A stretch of 64,000 nt of DNA, taken from Legionella bozemanae. GTDB lineage: Bacteria; Pseudomonadota; Gammaproteobacteria; Legionellales; Legionellaceae. The translations under genes were made by a program, and so were the position numbers. The notes beneath the pieces are model-generated. The model was not told the DNA's origin, made no database searches, and worked only from the letters and a program-made list of their open reading frames with translations. The stretch covers positions 1 through 64,000 of the forward strand of contig NZ_LBAW01000003.1 in the NCBI RefSeq assembly GCF_001648595.1. The letters are read 5' to 3'. Positions within the stretch are counted from its first letter, which is position 1, and every line of letters begins with the position of its first letter. Positions 36,754 to 45,172 of this stretch are shown piece after piece.

Positions 36754-36877
36754 AAGGAAAATCCCCTTAAGAGTCCAAGTAAAATTATAATCCTTTTTGA
36801 TTAAGAAAATATTAATTTGTGCGTTTTGCAGCTCATTTAATGCCCAATAATCCAAATGTAGCCTGGCTTGCTTAACT

Positions 36878-36956
36878 AAATCTTCTACGCATCGCTGAAA
36901 AACTAGACCCCGCAGACAAAGATGTGATCAAGAGACCGTTTCTTGCAACCAGGCTA
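36878..36956. repeat. Shortened MITE-like element
   Basis: AAATCTTCTACGCATCGCTG, then aaaaactagacccc, is the left half; gatgtgatcaagagaccg, then tttcttgcaaccaggct, is the right end. About 40 bp of the GC-rich centre is missing relative to 33542-33650. It lies in the gap between two minus-strand genes and begins next to a degenerate gcctggcttgc. Confidence 0.55.
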
Positions 36957-37004
36957 TACTTCATGTAGTCAAATCGGCCCTTCTTCAGGCTGCCAACAAC
37001 TGCA

Positions 37005-38543
37005 TCAAAGATTTTTCACGACAACCTCCCTTGTCTCATTAGACTTAAATACCTTGAGCAAATTATTGGCCGCCGAATTATCATGATCGGATCTGACATA
37101 TTTTCCGCTGACATGATGAAAACCCGATACAACGATCTTACCCGCTTTCATTAATCTGGCCAATTCTTGTGCACGAAACTTTCGTCTGTCGTCCAGTTCA
37201 AAAATGACGAAGCGTCGTAACTTGCGAGAGTATTCCGCTGAGCGCAGCCGTGCCATCATCGAGCGAATAATAACCTGAGCAAATAAAACCATATTGCCAT
37301 TCACTACTAAAGCTGAATCAGGCGTACCATCAACGCGTAGCTCTCCGGCAGGAGTTGAATCATCAAGAGACTCGGCAAGCAAGCTGAGTTGCGCGCCAAG
37401 GCCGGCACCCAAACTGTCGCGGAGCACATTCGGAGCATTGTCAAGCTCCACTGCACCGTTCCAAACTTTCTGCACAAGCGTTGCCCACAATAAAATACCT
37501 AGAGCAGCTAAGCTTCCCACTCCAGTGAAGAGAAGCGCCGATGCCCCAATCGTTATTACCCATTTTAGCGCACCATAGAAGATCTCATCACTATCATCCA
37601 CATCAACATCAATCCCGGATGTATCCATCGTCATACCTGTCGTACCACGAATCAGCTGGGGGATAGCCACACCATCGAAGTCGATATCCACATCAGGAGC
37701 GACATCGATAACAGGTGTATCAATCGCCCGCACCACATGTCCTGTTATTTGAATTCCATTATTGGCCATCGACATGGACAGAGATGTTACCTCAGCACCG
37801 TCGACTTGCTGCCCCACTTTGGCTTCTGCACCCCGCTCCAAAACCATATCCAGAAAATTCCTGTTATAGGCAATAGCAAGCCCGGTTCGTGGTGTAACGA
37901 AACTTTCTGTTATTATTAATGTTGCGGGAGTTTGCGGTGGGCTGGCTGATACAACGAAAGCATCGACACTGTCAGAAGCAGCTGGTGTTAAGGTGAGCGC
38001 AACATTCCATTCAGAATTTTCAGGCCTAGTATCAGGGTCAGTGAATCGTGTGTTGTTCAAACCACTAACGAGGCTAGCGGCTAGTGGAAGTCGTGTATTG
38101 GTAAGAATGTCTTGTACTTCGGAACTATTCATAAAATTGTCAATATCGGTTGCGATTTCTGCAGGTGAAGGAGTTCCGTCAACTCCATCATAGCGAAAAC
38201 CGATCTCCGCAACTGGCTCGGCATCTACCAAGATAACTGTTAACTTTGCTGCCGCATCAAGAGGAATAGTCAATGGAGTTGCGTTTGGGTCGGAGGCCGG
38301 TCGTATCTCGATCGTTCCCAAAATACGGAATATACTCCGGGGTGAATCAGGTCCCTGGGTTATCATTGCAAACTCTAGTGGATCGAGCAAAACAATAATA
38401 TGAGAAGGTTGTCCTCCAATGTCCCGATCAAACTCCAGACGCTCCGGGAGTCGGCCAAGTCGAGTTAACTCACGAAGAAAATCACTGATTACACTAAAAG
38501 AAACTCCAACTGCAGCATCTGCGTTTCCTAAATCAATATTCAT
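37005..38543 (-). CDS. GC-richer hypothetical protein, possible TULIP-like fold, likely transferred
   Basis: 512 residues. The start has GGAGG 6 bases upstream of the ATG at 38543 (another ATG immediately before it). Base composition and codons (many gcc, ctg, gac, acc) are clearly GC-richer than both neighbours. The N-terminal half (SFSVISDFLRELTRLGRLPE; later LAIAYNRNFLDMVLERGAEA) shows two lipid-binding-protein-like openings of helix then strand, loosely recalling TULIP (BPI/SMP/P47) modules; weak inference. Residues about 325-370 include a hydrophobic stretch (ITIGASALLFTGVGSLAALG). The C-terminal 60 residues are basic. No signal peptide. The family was not recognised with confidence. Confidence 0.6.
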   Translation of the reverse strand: MNIDLGNADAAVGVSFSVISDFLRELTRLGRLPERLEFDRDIGGQPSHIIVLLDPLEFAMITQGPDSPRSIFRILGTIEIRPASDPNATPLTIPLDAAAKLTVILVDAEPVAEIGFRYDGVDGTPSPAEIATDIDNFMNSSEVQDILTNTRLPLAASLVSGLNNTRFTDPDTRPENSEWNVALTLTPAASDSVDAFVVSASPPQTPATLIITESFVTPRTGLAIAYNRNFLDMVLERGAEAKVGQQVDGAEVTSLSMSMANNGIQITGHVVRAIDTPVIDVAPDVDIDFDGVAIPQLIRGTTGMTMDTSGIDVDVDDSDEIFYGALKWVITIGASALLFTGVGSLAALGILLWATLVQKVWNGAVELDNAPNVLRDSLGAGLGAQLSLLAESLDDSTPAGELRVDGTPDSALVVNGNMVLFAQVIIRSMMARLRSAEYSRKLRRFVIFELDDRRKFRAQELARLMKAGKIVVSGFHHVSGKYVRSDHDNSAANNLLKVFKSNETREVVVKNL

Positions 38544-38585
38544 CATACACCTCCTTATTTGACTTAATGCAAAGGGGCCTTTCAA

Positions 38586-39090
38586 TTAATAATGATTTGG
38601 TATTGTAGATGCTCTATGCTCATTGAACGGGCTCCGTTTGCAAAAATTTGGGCTTCCTACCCCTTATACTTACCACCTCATAGGGATTGGAGCCCAGTGG
38701 AACAACTTCCCCATAAGTGTTCATTTCAAAAAAATCAGCTAAATTTTAGGTATCTTTATAAATATAGCATTCAGAAAAAAAGCATCTGTCCAAGTTCAAA
38801 GTTTTTATATGCATGCGCAGGGGCAATTTTGTCTTTCATCATCAACTTTCTTTATCAAGGGTCTTTTTGTACTTGCTTTGCAAAGGTTGAAATGAACTTA
38901 TTTAACCGTTACCATGACCAATCATTTGAATACAAATAATTCGAACAGAAATAAAAAATCAGGGTGTTATTTGTAGTATCTGAGTTTTCGATAGCTAGAG
39001 AAATCTTCTCAAAAACAGTATTGGAAGTAACTTTCAATACGCCAATTAGTAGCACTCGCTAAAAAATATTAACCAAGGGAGGATTATCAA
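38586..39090. other. 505-bp gene-free stretch
   Basis: A plus-strand open frame at 38592-38939 has no ribosome site, a Cys/Ser/Tyr/Phe-rich composition and no recognisable domain, so I do not call it a gene. The stretch probably holds the promoter of the ligase operon that starts at 39091. No repeat of the three dispersed families was seen. Confidence 0.4.
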
Positions 39091-40305
39091 ATGGATAATC
39101 AAATGAACAATCTCTTAAAAGCAACTAAGAATGCTGCGCAATTAGCTTGCACATCGGAGCAGGAAGAAATTTTTTTTAAAAGTAATGGTGTTTTAACATT
39201 AGGGGTAGAAATTGAGCTGCAACTCATCGATTCTGAAAACTATAATTTATGTTCAAGAGCTACTGATGTACTAAGTGCCACAGCCCATCTCGAAAAAATT
39301 AAGCCCGAGTTTTATTTAAGTACTATAGAGGTGAATACAGGTAAATGTATTACCACCCAGGAGGTTGAAAAGGATCTTTATAAAACACTTGCTGCACTAC
39401 AAGATATAACAAAAAATTTGGGAATTTTATTTTCAACAACAGGCTCCCACCCATTTTCTAAATATGCGGATTGGGAAATTTCTCCTACGATGCGTTATCA
39501 GGAGTTAATTGATCGCAATCAATGGCTTACACGTCGTATGAGCGTATATGGCCTGCATGTTCATATCGGTATGTCCAGTGGTGAAGAGTGCATTCGATTT
39601 AATAATTTTTTCATGTATTTTTTACCTCATTTATTGGCGCTGTCCTCCAGCTCTCCTTTTTGGCAAGGAATTGATACCGGACTTGCGTCATGTCGTCCTA
39701 CTACTTATGAGGCTCTCCCTACTGCAGGACAACCCTACCATGTCCGTACGTGGCAAGACTTCGAAAACTTATATAAAACATTAAAGTTATGCGGTTCGAT
39801 TAAATCGCTTAAAGATTTATGGTGGGATTTAAGACCAAGTCCTGGCTTTGGAACATTGGAAATTCGTGTATGTGATGGCGCGGCAACACTTGCAGAAACA
39901 TTGGCGCTTGTTGCATTGATTCATACTCTTGCTCACTGGTTTGCTGATAATGGAAGTTGGCTTGAATCAGTTGCCTACCCTCCTTATTGGCTTGCTCGGG
40001 AAAATAAATGGAGAGCGATTCGTTATGGTTTGGATGCTGAATTAGTCATGAATACGGAGGGAAAAACCAAGTTAATGCGTGAAGATATCAATGAATGGAT
40101 TGAAAAATTAACCCCATATATCAAACAGTTAGGCTATCAAAATTATTTTTCTACTCTGCAAATGATCATGGACTCAGGTACAAGTTCCGAACGCCAACGA
40201 AAAGTATTTGCCCATCATGATTGTCTTAAAGAGATAGTCAAGCACAACGTAAACGAATTTTTATTACAAACTCCTCAATACCAATGTGAATCGGTTCTTA
40301 CATAG
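39091..40305 (+). CDS. GCS2-type carboxylate-amine ligase (YbdK-like), second paralogue
   Basis: 404 residues. Family motifs parallel those of the gene at 6715: GVEIELQLID, KPEFYLSTIEVNT, TGSHPF, YGLHVHIGMS, DLWWDLRPSPGFGTLEIRVCDG. It carries about 20 extra N-terminal residues (MDNQMNNLLKATKNAAQLAC). A strong GGGAGG lies upstream. It heads an operon with a GNAT (48-bp gap) and an AsnB/AsnO-like amidotransferase. The family forms amide bonds on glutamate-type substrates at the cost of ATP; in this setting it is the candidate peptide-bond-forming enzyme. Confidence 0.86.
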   Translation: MDNQMNNLLKATKNAAQLACTSEQEEIFFKSNGVLTLGVEIELQLIDSENYNLCSRATDVLSATAHLEKIKPEFYLSTIEVNTGKCITTQEVEKDLYKTLAALQDITKNLGILFSTTGSHPFSKYADWEISPTMRYQELIDRNQWLTRRMSVYGLHVHIGMSSGEECIRFNNFFMYFLPHLLALSSSSPFWQGIDTGLASCRPTTYEALPTAGQPYHVRTWQDFENLYKTLKLCGSIKSLKDLWWDLRPSPGFGTLEIRVCDGAATLAETLALVALIHTLAHWFADNGSWLESVAYPPYWLARENKWRAIRYGLDAELVMNTEGKTKLMREDINEWIEKLTPYIKQLGYQNYFSTLQMIMDSGTSSERQRKVFAHHDCLKEIVKHNVNEFLLQTPQYQCESVLT

Positions 40306-40353
40306 CAGCCCAATAAGCGAATCTTTAATAAAAATAAGTCGAGGAAGACATCT

Positions 40354-41046
40354 ATGAAACAAGTAACCTATACATCAAAAAAACTAGGTAATGTACTTAT
40401 TAAAAGTGAATTGAATCAATATACAATGTGCTCAAAAAGGTTGGTGGCAAAATCCCTTAACCAAGATGAAGTGCGTTTTTTAGTCGATAAATACACTCAT
40501 CTTTTAGAAAATCCTGAAAATACACGGTTGTTTGGTGAAGGAGAACCCTGGACGCCTGCTGCAGTAGAAGAGTTTATCCAAGATGAAACGAAATGTTGGA
40601 ACTCGGGTAACAAGTTCTCCGTGTTTTCAATTTACCTTTCTGCTACGCAAGAGTTTATTGGTTATCTCCATATAAAACATTCTTTAAAAGATTTCTCGAA
40701 GGTAGGAACTGGTCATCCTAATGTTGGGGAGATTATTTATATTATTGATCAAGCGTTTTGGGGAAAAGGCTATGGAACTGAAATTGCAATCTTAGGAAAA
40801 AAATTTATTAAACACATTATTTCTGAGAGTGACAAAGAAACCCTAGAAAAGAATATTAAAGAAATTGTTGCTACAGCTCATCCCTCCAATGAAGGCTCAA
40901 AAAAAATTTTACAAAAAACACTGAAAAATCAGGAACAGCAAGAATTTACTAAATTTAATGGGCAGCCACGTCTATTATTTTTTAAACCCTTAAAAACCGA
41001 TGTTACCCTGGCAGATGAATCTCACGCGTTAACCGCAAAATTATAA
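40354..41046 (+). CDS. GNAT N-acetyltransferase in the ligase/amidotransferase operon
   Basis: 230 residues. Acetyl-CoA-binding region VGEIIYIIDQAFWGKGYGTEIAIL and the downstream AHPSNEGSKKILQKTLKN (the N-x-x-S-x-K/R-x-L pattern with the usual G-F degenerate) define a RimJ/RimL-like GNAT, somewhat longer than usual because of an N-terminal 45-residue extension and the internal helix SESDKETLEKNIKEI. GAGGA precedes the ATG. It sits 13 bp before the amidotransferase gene, so it likely acetylates an intermediate of the same pathway. Confidence 0.83.
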   Translation: MKQVTYTSKKLGNVLIKSELNQYTMCSKRLVAKSLNQDEVRFLVDKYTHLLENPENTRLFGEGEPWTPAAVEEFIQDETKCWNSGNKFSVFSIYLSATQEFIGYLHIKHSLKDFSKVGTGHPNVGEIIYIIDQAFWGKGYGTEIAILGKKFIKHIISESDKETLEKNIKEIVATAHPSNEGSKKILQKTLKNQEQQEFTKFNGQPRLLFFKPLKTDVTLADESHALTAKL

Positions 41047-41059
41047 AAAGGAGGGGACT

Positions 41060-42844
41060 ATGTGTGGTATTGCTGGCGAATTCCAATTCAATAAAAAAAA
41101 TATTCCTCTTTTTAATCTGGAAAAAGCTTTGCTGAAGCAGTTCAACCGCGGCCCTGATGATGGTCAAATATATCTTACGAAAGGCATGGCGCTTGGACAC
41201 AGAAGGCTGAAAATATTCGACCTGTCTCATCGTGGAATGCAACCTATGGTTGATTCGGATTTAGGGCTGGCATTGGTTTTTAATGGAGCAATCTATAATT
41301 TTGTGGCGTTGCGTGAAGTCTTAAAATCTAAAGGATACTCTTTTATTTCAAACAGTGATACTGAGGTACTTCTTAAAGCCTATCATGCCTGGGGGAAAGA
41401 TTGTGTGCACCGCTTTTCTGGTATGTTTGCTTTCGCAATCTGGGAACAAAAGACGGGAAAATTGATACTTGCCCGTGATCGTTTAGGTATTAAACCGCTT
41501 TATTACAGCGCTGATGCAAATTATGGATTTAAATTCGCATCCACCTTACCTGCATTAATTGAATTTGGTGATGTCGATACATCAATTGATAAAATTGCGC
41601 TTCATTATTACCTTACATTTCATGCAGTCCCTGAGCCGCTTACTATTTTATCGGGTGTAAAAAAACTTTCTCCAGGCTCCATCATGACTATTCATCCTGA
41701 TGGTAAAATTGAAGAAGAGACTTATTGGGACTTAAAATTTGATAATACAAAAGCCGATCATTATCGTGATGAAAATTATTGGATAAAAGAAACTTATGAA
41801 GTATTAAAATCAGCAACACATCGCCAATTAGCAGCAGATGTTCCTATTGGCATTCTCCTTTCTGGAGGGTTGGATTCTTCATTGCTCGTGGCGATGGCTT
41901 CCAAACTTGGGTATAAAAAAATTCAAACATTCTCTATTGGTTTTGATAGCTTAAAAGGGAATAAAGGCGATGAATTTTTCTATTCCAATCTGGTTGCGAA
42001 ACAATTTAATACGCACCATCGGCAAATGTTCATTTCAAACAAGCAGTTAGCCTATTCATTGGGAGATTGTATTGCTGCAATGTCAGAACCTATGCTAAGC
42101 CATGACAATATTGGCTTTTATCTTCTCTCTCATGAGGTTGCCAAACACGTTAAAGTAGTACTTTCAGGCCAAGGTGCTGATGAGATTTTCGCAGGGTATC
42201 ATTGGTTTCAAAATATACATGCAAACCCAGTATTACCGTCACAGTCAGCGCAAATAATTTTTAACAAAGTAGCCGATCGTTCCTTTCAAGAATATCAGCA
42301 ACTTGTAATGCCAGACTTTCACACTGCATTTCATGCTTCTGATTTTCTAATTAAACTTTGTGAAAAAAATAATTCTAAAAATCCAATTGATAATCTGCTT
42401 CGATATGAAAGTACCTTTGCATTGGCAAATGGACCTTTAAGTCGGGTTGATAATATGACCATGGCAGCAAGTCTTGAGGCAAGAGTACCCTTTCTGGATG
42501 AAGAAATGCTCAAGCTCGCTCTTTCCATGCCCCTTCAATATAAATTACCGCAAAAAGGGAAATATATTTTAAAACAACTTGGAAGAAAAATGCTTCCTAA
42601 ACCAATTGTAGATCGCCCTAAAGGATATTTTCCTGTCCCAGCATTGAAATATTTAGAAGGAAGTACCTTAGAGTTAATGCGCGATGTACTTTCTCCTGAA
42701 AAAATCAAGCAAAGAGGCATTTTTAATTTACAAGCAGTTCAAGAGCTATTTACAAGCGCAACAAAAAATTTTACCCCTTCAGGTATTTCTAAACTATGGC
42801 AAGTCGGCTTACTTGAATATTGGCTGCAACAGCATAAGCTATGA
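41060..42844 (+). CDS. Asparagine-synthetase-family amidotransferase (AsnB/AsnO-like)
   Basis: 594 residues: N-terminal Ntn glutaminase (MCGIAGEFQF with Cys2; RGPDDGQ; FNGAIYNF; SDTEVLLKAY; ARDRLGIKPLYY) and C-terminal ATP-pyrophosphatase domain (ILLSGGLDSSLLVAMAS at about residue 270; SEPMLSHDNIGFYLLSHEVA; VVLSGQGADEIFAGYHWF; GKYILKQLGR). The length and SGQGADE-F-GYHW segment resemble AsnO, which amidates N-acetylglutaminylglutamine in osmolyte synthesis, as closely as they resemble AsnB. Strong AGGAGG upstream. Together with the ligase and GNAT it suggests synthesis of an acetylated peptide amide. Confidence 0.86.
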   Translation: MCGIAGEFQFNKKNIPLFNLEKALLKQFNRGPDDGQIYLTKGMALGHRRLKIFDLSHRGMQPMVDSDLGLALVFNGAIYNFVALREVLKSKGYSFISNSDTEVLLKAYHAWGKDCVHRFSGMFAFAIWEQKTGKLILARDRLGIKPLYYSADANYGFKFASTLPALIEFGDVDTSIDKIALHYYLTFHAVPEPLTILSGVKKLSPGSIMTIHPDGKIEEETYWDLKFDNTKADHYRDENYWIKETYEVLKSATHRQLAADVPIGILLSGGLDSSLLVAMASKLGYKKIQTFSIGFDSLKGNKGDEFFYSNLVAKQFNTHHRQMFISNKQLAYSLGDCIAAMSEPMLSHDNIGFYLLSHEVAKHVKVVLSGQGADEIFAGYHWFQNIHANPVLPSQSAQIIFNKVADRSFQEYQQLVMPDFHTAFHASDFLIKLCEKNNSKNPIDNLLRYESTFALANGPLSRVDNMTMAASLEARVPFLDEEMLKLALSMPLQYKLPQKGKYILKQLGRKMLPKPIVDRPKGYFPVPALKYLEGSTLELMRDVLSPEKIKQRGIFNLQAVQELFTSATKNFTPSGISKLWQVGLLEYWLQQHKL

Positions 42845-43178
42845 ACTTATTATCTCTTTATGCCGGGTCGAATTGACCCACCCAACTTGCTTTTACTCAA
42901 AAGAACGGAGTATATGGGCAAGGAAAATATACAGTCAAAAAGCTCAACTATTTGATAATTTGCATTATTTATTATAGAGTTTCGTAGTGTACGATTACTT
43001 AAGCAAGCATTGACAATTAATCCACACCGAAGTTATTTAGCAATTACTTATTTCCATATAAGCATTATCAAGATATAGAACATTGTAATTCGTTACGGTA
43101 CATGAGGATTTTGCATTGTTCGTTTTGGAATTTTTAAAAATCTTAAAGTAAGTTGTATCATTCTAGGAAGAGGCTTTA
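42845..43178. other. 334-bp gene-free stretch after the amidotransferase
   Basis: Contains a short hairpin GGGTC-GAATT-GACCC at 42865-42879 soon after the amidotransferase stop, without a T-run, and AT-rich DNA that probably includes the promoter of the longin-like gene. A frame continuing across 42845-42977 encodes nothing recognisable. Confidence 0.35.
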
Positions 43179-43610
43179 ATGAAAATATTTGGTGTTTATG
43201 TCGTATCTAATAAAAATGAAATTATTTTATCTGTTAACAATGAAACAGATTCTATCTCGAGCTTCTTCCCTATAAAAAAAGATGACCCTTTTATTACCTC
43301 CACTACCTTGAAATATGCAAGTAAAAATCCGAAACATTTTCCCTACCAACACGAAAAAAAGTTTTACTATGGAATAAACGATGGGACAGGTAATTCATAC
43401 TTCCTTGTTTCAGATGTAAAAGATGATAAATTAGTTAAGACTTTATTAGAGCAAGTAAAAGAAATCGATTTAACAACGGAAACACAACAAAACAAGTTCA
43501 TTGCCATTAAAAATAAGATCTCAATGTATGCAAATGAAACAGCCGCATCATTGCCTCCACATATTATTTTCCGTGATCTAAAAAATAGATTTAATAATCT
43601 TTGGTCTTAG
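43179..43610 (+). CDS. Longin-domain-like (YKT6-like) protein
   Basis: 143 residues with a strong GAGG 6 bases before the ATG. The first 97 residues follow the longin fold and the pattern of eukaryotic YKT6: a strand MKIFGVYVVS, then SSFFPIKKDDPFITSTTLKY where YKT6 has the S-F-F-x-R-x-x-V-x-E-F motif, a second pair of strands with YQHEKKFYYGINDGTGNSYF and LVSDVKDDKLVKTLLEQVKEI (YKT6: 'V-S-D-x-E-Y-P-x-R-V-A-F-x-L-L-x-x-V-L'). The last 45 residues are helical but too short to be a full SNARE motif, and there is no CAAX box. A mimic or decoy of host vesicle machinery is plausible. Assigned by eye; needs profile confirmation. Confidence 0.55.
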   Translation: MKIFGVYVVSNKNEIILSVNNETDSISSFFPIKKDDPFITSTTLKYASKNPKHFPYQHEKKFYYGINDGTGNSYFLVSDVKDDKLVKTLLEQVKEIDLTTETQQNKFIAIKNKISMYANETAASLPPHIIFRDLKNRFNNLWS

Positions 43611-43806
43611 CTCGCACTAGTTCCTCATCACCAACAATCGTAGATACTGTCTTAAAAAACAAGCAAGCTTTTAATGAAAATTTATCTTGCTTTTAAAGAT
43701 ACAAGCTTGGTTACGTGAACCAGGATTTAACCACCAGAAGCAGCAAAATAATGCCATGAGCATAGTTAGAGAGGAACTCTAGTTGCAAGCACCCTAAATC
43801 ACTTGC

Positions 43807-43998
43807 CTATTCTATTGAAGAGCTCTGAAAAGTTCTTACAACTTCGTGAGTATTATTATTGATAATAGAGCCATTATAATGTGTGGTTTGATTATGCGCC
43901 TTTGCCATCATCCAGAGATACAGCTCTTCTAAATCATCACTATTTCTTTCATCTATAGTTTTCTCTTCTATATACAATTTTGCAGTATAAATAAACAT
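43807..43998 (-). CDS. Small hypothetical protein
   Basis: 63 residues, MFIYTAKLYIEEKTIDERNS at the start, with a clear GAGGA 9 bases before the ATG, so translation is likely. The sequence has an acidic helical middle (DDLEELYLWMMAKAH) and a beta-like end. No family was recognised. A degenerate gcttggttacgtgaaccagg copy lies at 43704-43723, beyond its 3' end. Confidence 0.5.
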   Translation of the reverse strand: MFIYTAKLYIEEKTIDERNSDDLEELYLWMMAKAHNQTTHYNGSIINNNTHEVVRTFQSSSIE

Positions 43999-44338
43999 AA
44001 TTTGTTCCTCGGTAGATATTAATATTTAGGATATCAAGAAAGAACAATTGTTTATTTTTTTAGACTTATTCAAAGTTGATTCGCATTCCTTTCTTATAGT
44101 ATGGCATAAATATTGATTTTAGGATTAACTAAACATAAACAAAGAATCAGACTATACATGCTTTGGAATTTGCTCGTGAAGAAAGTATTTTCATTGTTTG
44201 GTAACAGGCTATGCTACTTAATTTATTAATTTTTATGAAAAATTTAAAAATAAAAATTTCCGCTTGAATTGCGATCACATAATATTGTTACAATGGACTT
44301 TGGTAATCATTAATATAAAAAAGGTAGAAGGAACTCCA
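43999..44338. other. 340-bp gene-free stretch
   Basis: AT-rich divergent promoter region between the small minus-strand gene and the exported-protein gene. It contains the palindrome-like TAAATATTAATAT near 44020-44032. No repeat copies or genes recognised. Confidence 0.3.
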
Positions 44339-44836
44339 ATGACTAACAGATTTGCATTTTGCGCACAGTCACTTGTACTTGTAACATCCGTTTGCGCAGT
44401 GACCTCATTTGCGATTGCCGCTTCTTCTTCAATACCTGCCCCCATTTATGGTTCATACATTAGACACTTGGATCGAGCAAAACAAACATTTAATGGTAAA
44501 CCTAATCCTAACAACCGCCCCACCAAGCAAAAGGAAGATTTCTTCACTGTGTGTAACGCAGCAGGTTGTGTGGCCCATACACCGAACCTGTATGCTCCTC
44601 CTGGTGCTCCCAAGTACATAGACTATCACTGGAATAATAATCGCTGGGAATTAAAGGCTGCTCACTTCTTCATTTGCAATAACGGCAACAAAGTCAAATC
44701 TACTTTATTCGAATTTTTTACATCGAACGGAGACGGGAGTTTTTCTGGTCAACGAAGTATTAAAATAGGCGGAGCAGGATGCCCTGAAGAAGGTCCTGGA
44801 GTATATAGGATACCTTTTAAGTTAATCCCTGCTTAA
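44339..44836 (+). CDS. Exported hypothetical protein
   Basis: 165 residues. Signal peptide MTNRFAFCAQSLVLVTSVCA (cleavage near AIA-A around residue 27). The mature chain is short, Pro/Asn rich (GKPNPNNRPTKQK) and has cysteines at VCNAAGCV, FFICNN and GAGCPEE; ends GVYRIPFKLIPA. AAGGA is 7 bases before the ATG at 44339; an open frame 25 codons longer has no site. Periplasmic or secreted; function unknown. Confidence 0.7.
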   Translation: MTNRFAFCAQSLVLVTSVCAVTSFAIAASSSIPAPIYGSYIRHLDRAKQTFNGKPNPNNRPTKQKEDFFTVCNAAGCVAHTPNLYAPPGAPKYIDYHWNNNRWELKAAHFFICNNGNKVKSTLFEFFTSNGDGSFSGQRSIKIGGAGCPEEGPGVYRIPFKLIPA

Positions 44837-45172
44837 GAGAACTCATGGGATAAATACGCAAGTTATTTTGAGGAGGACTCAAAATAATTTAATTTTTATA
44901 GAGTATTTTGTTTGTAAATCAAATATGTTAAAGCCCTGGGAGCACGTAGATTGAGTCATTTTGACCGGAGGTATCGTCAGTTTTTTGATAAGAATCCTCC
45001 TACAAATTTTTTCGCCTACGTACTGCGCATAAAGCGCAGTACGTAGAGAAATTTAAATAAAAATGTGACAATACCTCAGGTCATTGTGACCCAAGAATCT
45101 TCGGTATTTAGCTATTATATTAGGTCTAAAGACTCAATCTTGTGCCTTAAGGTAGCTTGCACCAGGCTATGC
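44837..45172. other. 336-bp gene-free stretch with GCGC-family palindrome
   Basis: Between convergent genes. Apart from the 31-bp palindrome at 45016-45046 and a following tagagaaatttaaataaaaa shared in part with 18900-18915, no gene or RNA feature was recognised. A weak palindrome tttgagga/ggactcaaaa lies soon after the exported gene and could act as its terminator. Confidence 0.4.
45016..45046. repeat. Long GCGC-core palindrome
   Basis: CTACGTACTGCGC-ATAAA-GCGCAGTACGTAG: perfect 13-bp arms around a 5-base loop. This is the most complete copy of the family also seen at 4692-4712, 17540-17563, 18883-18900 and 41-63. It is a strong hairpin between convergent genes, so a terminator or small mobile repeat is possible. 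Confidence 0.7.

Noticed and set aside
38592..38939. Plus-strand open frame of 115 codons before the second ligase operon
   Set aside because: No ribosome site, odd composition (many Cys, Ser, Tyr, Phe), no recognisable domain. Treated as gene-free.
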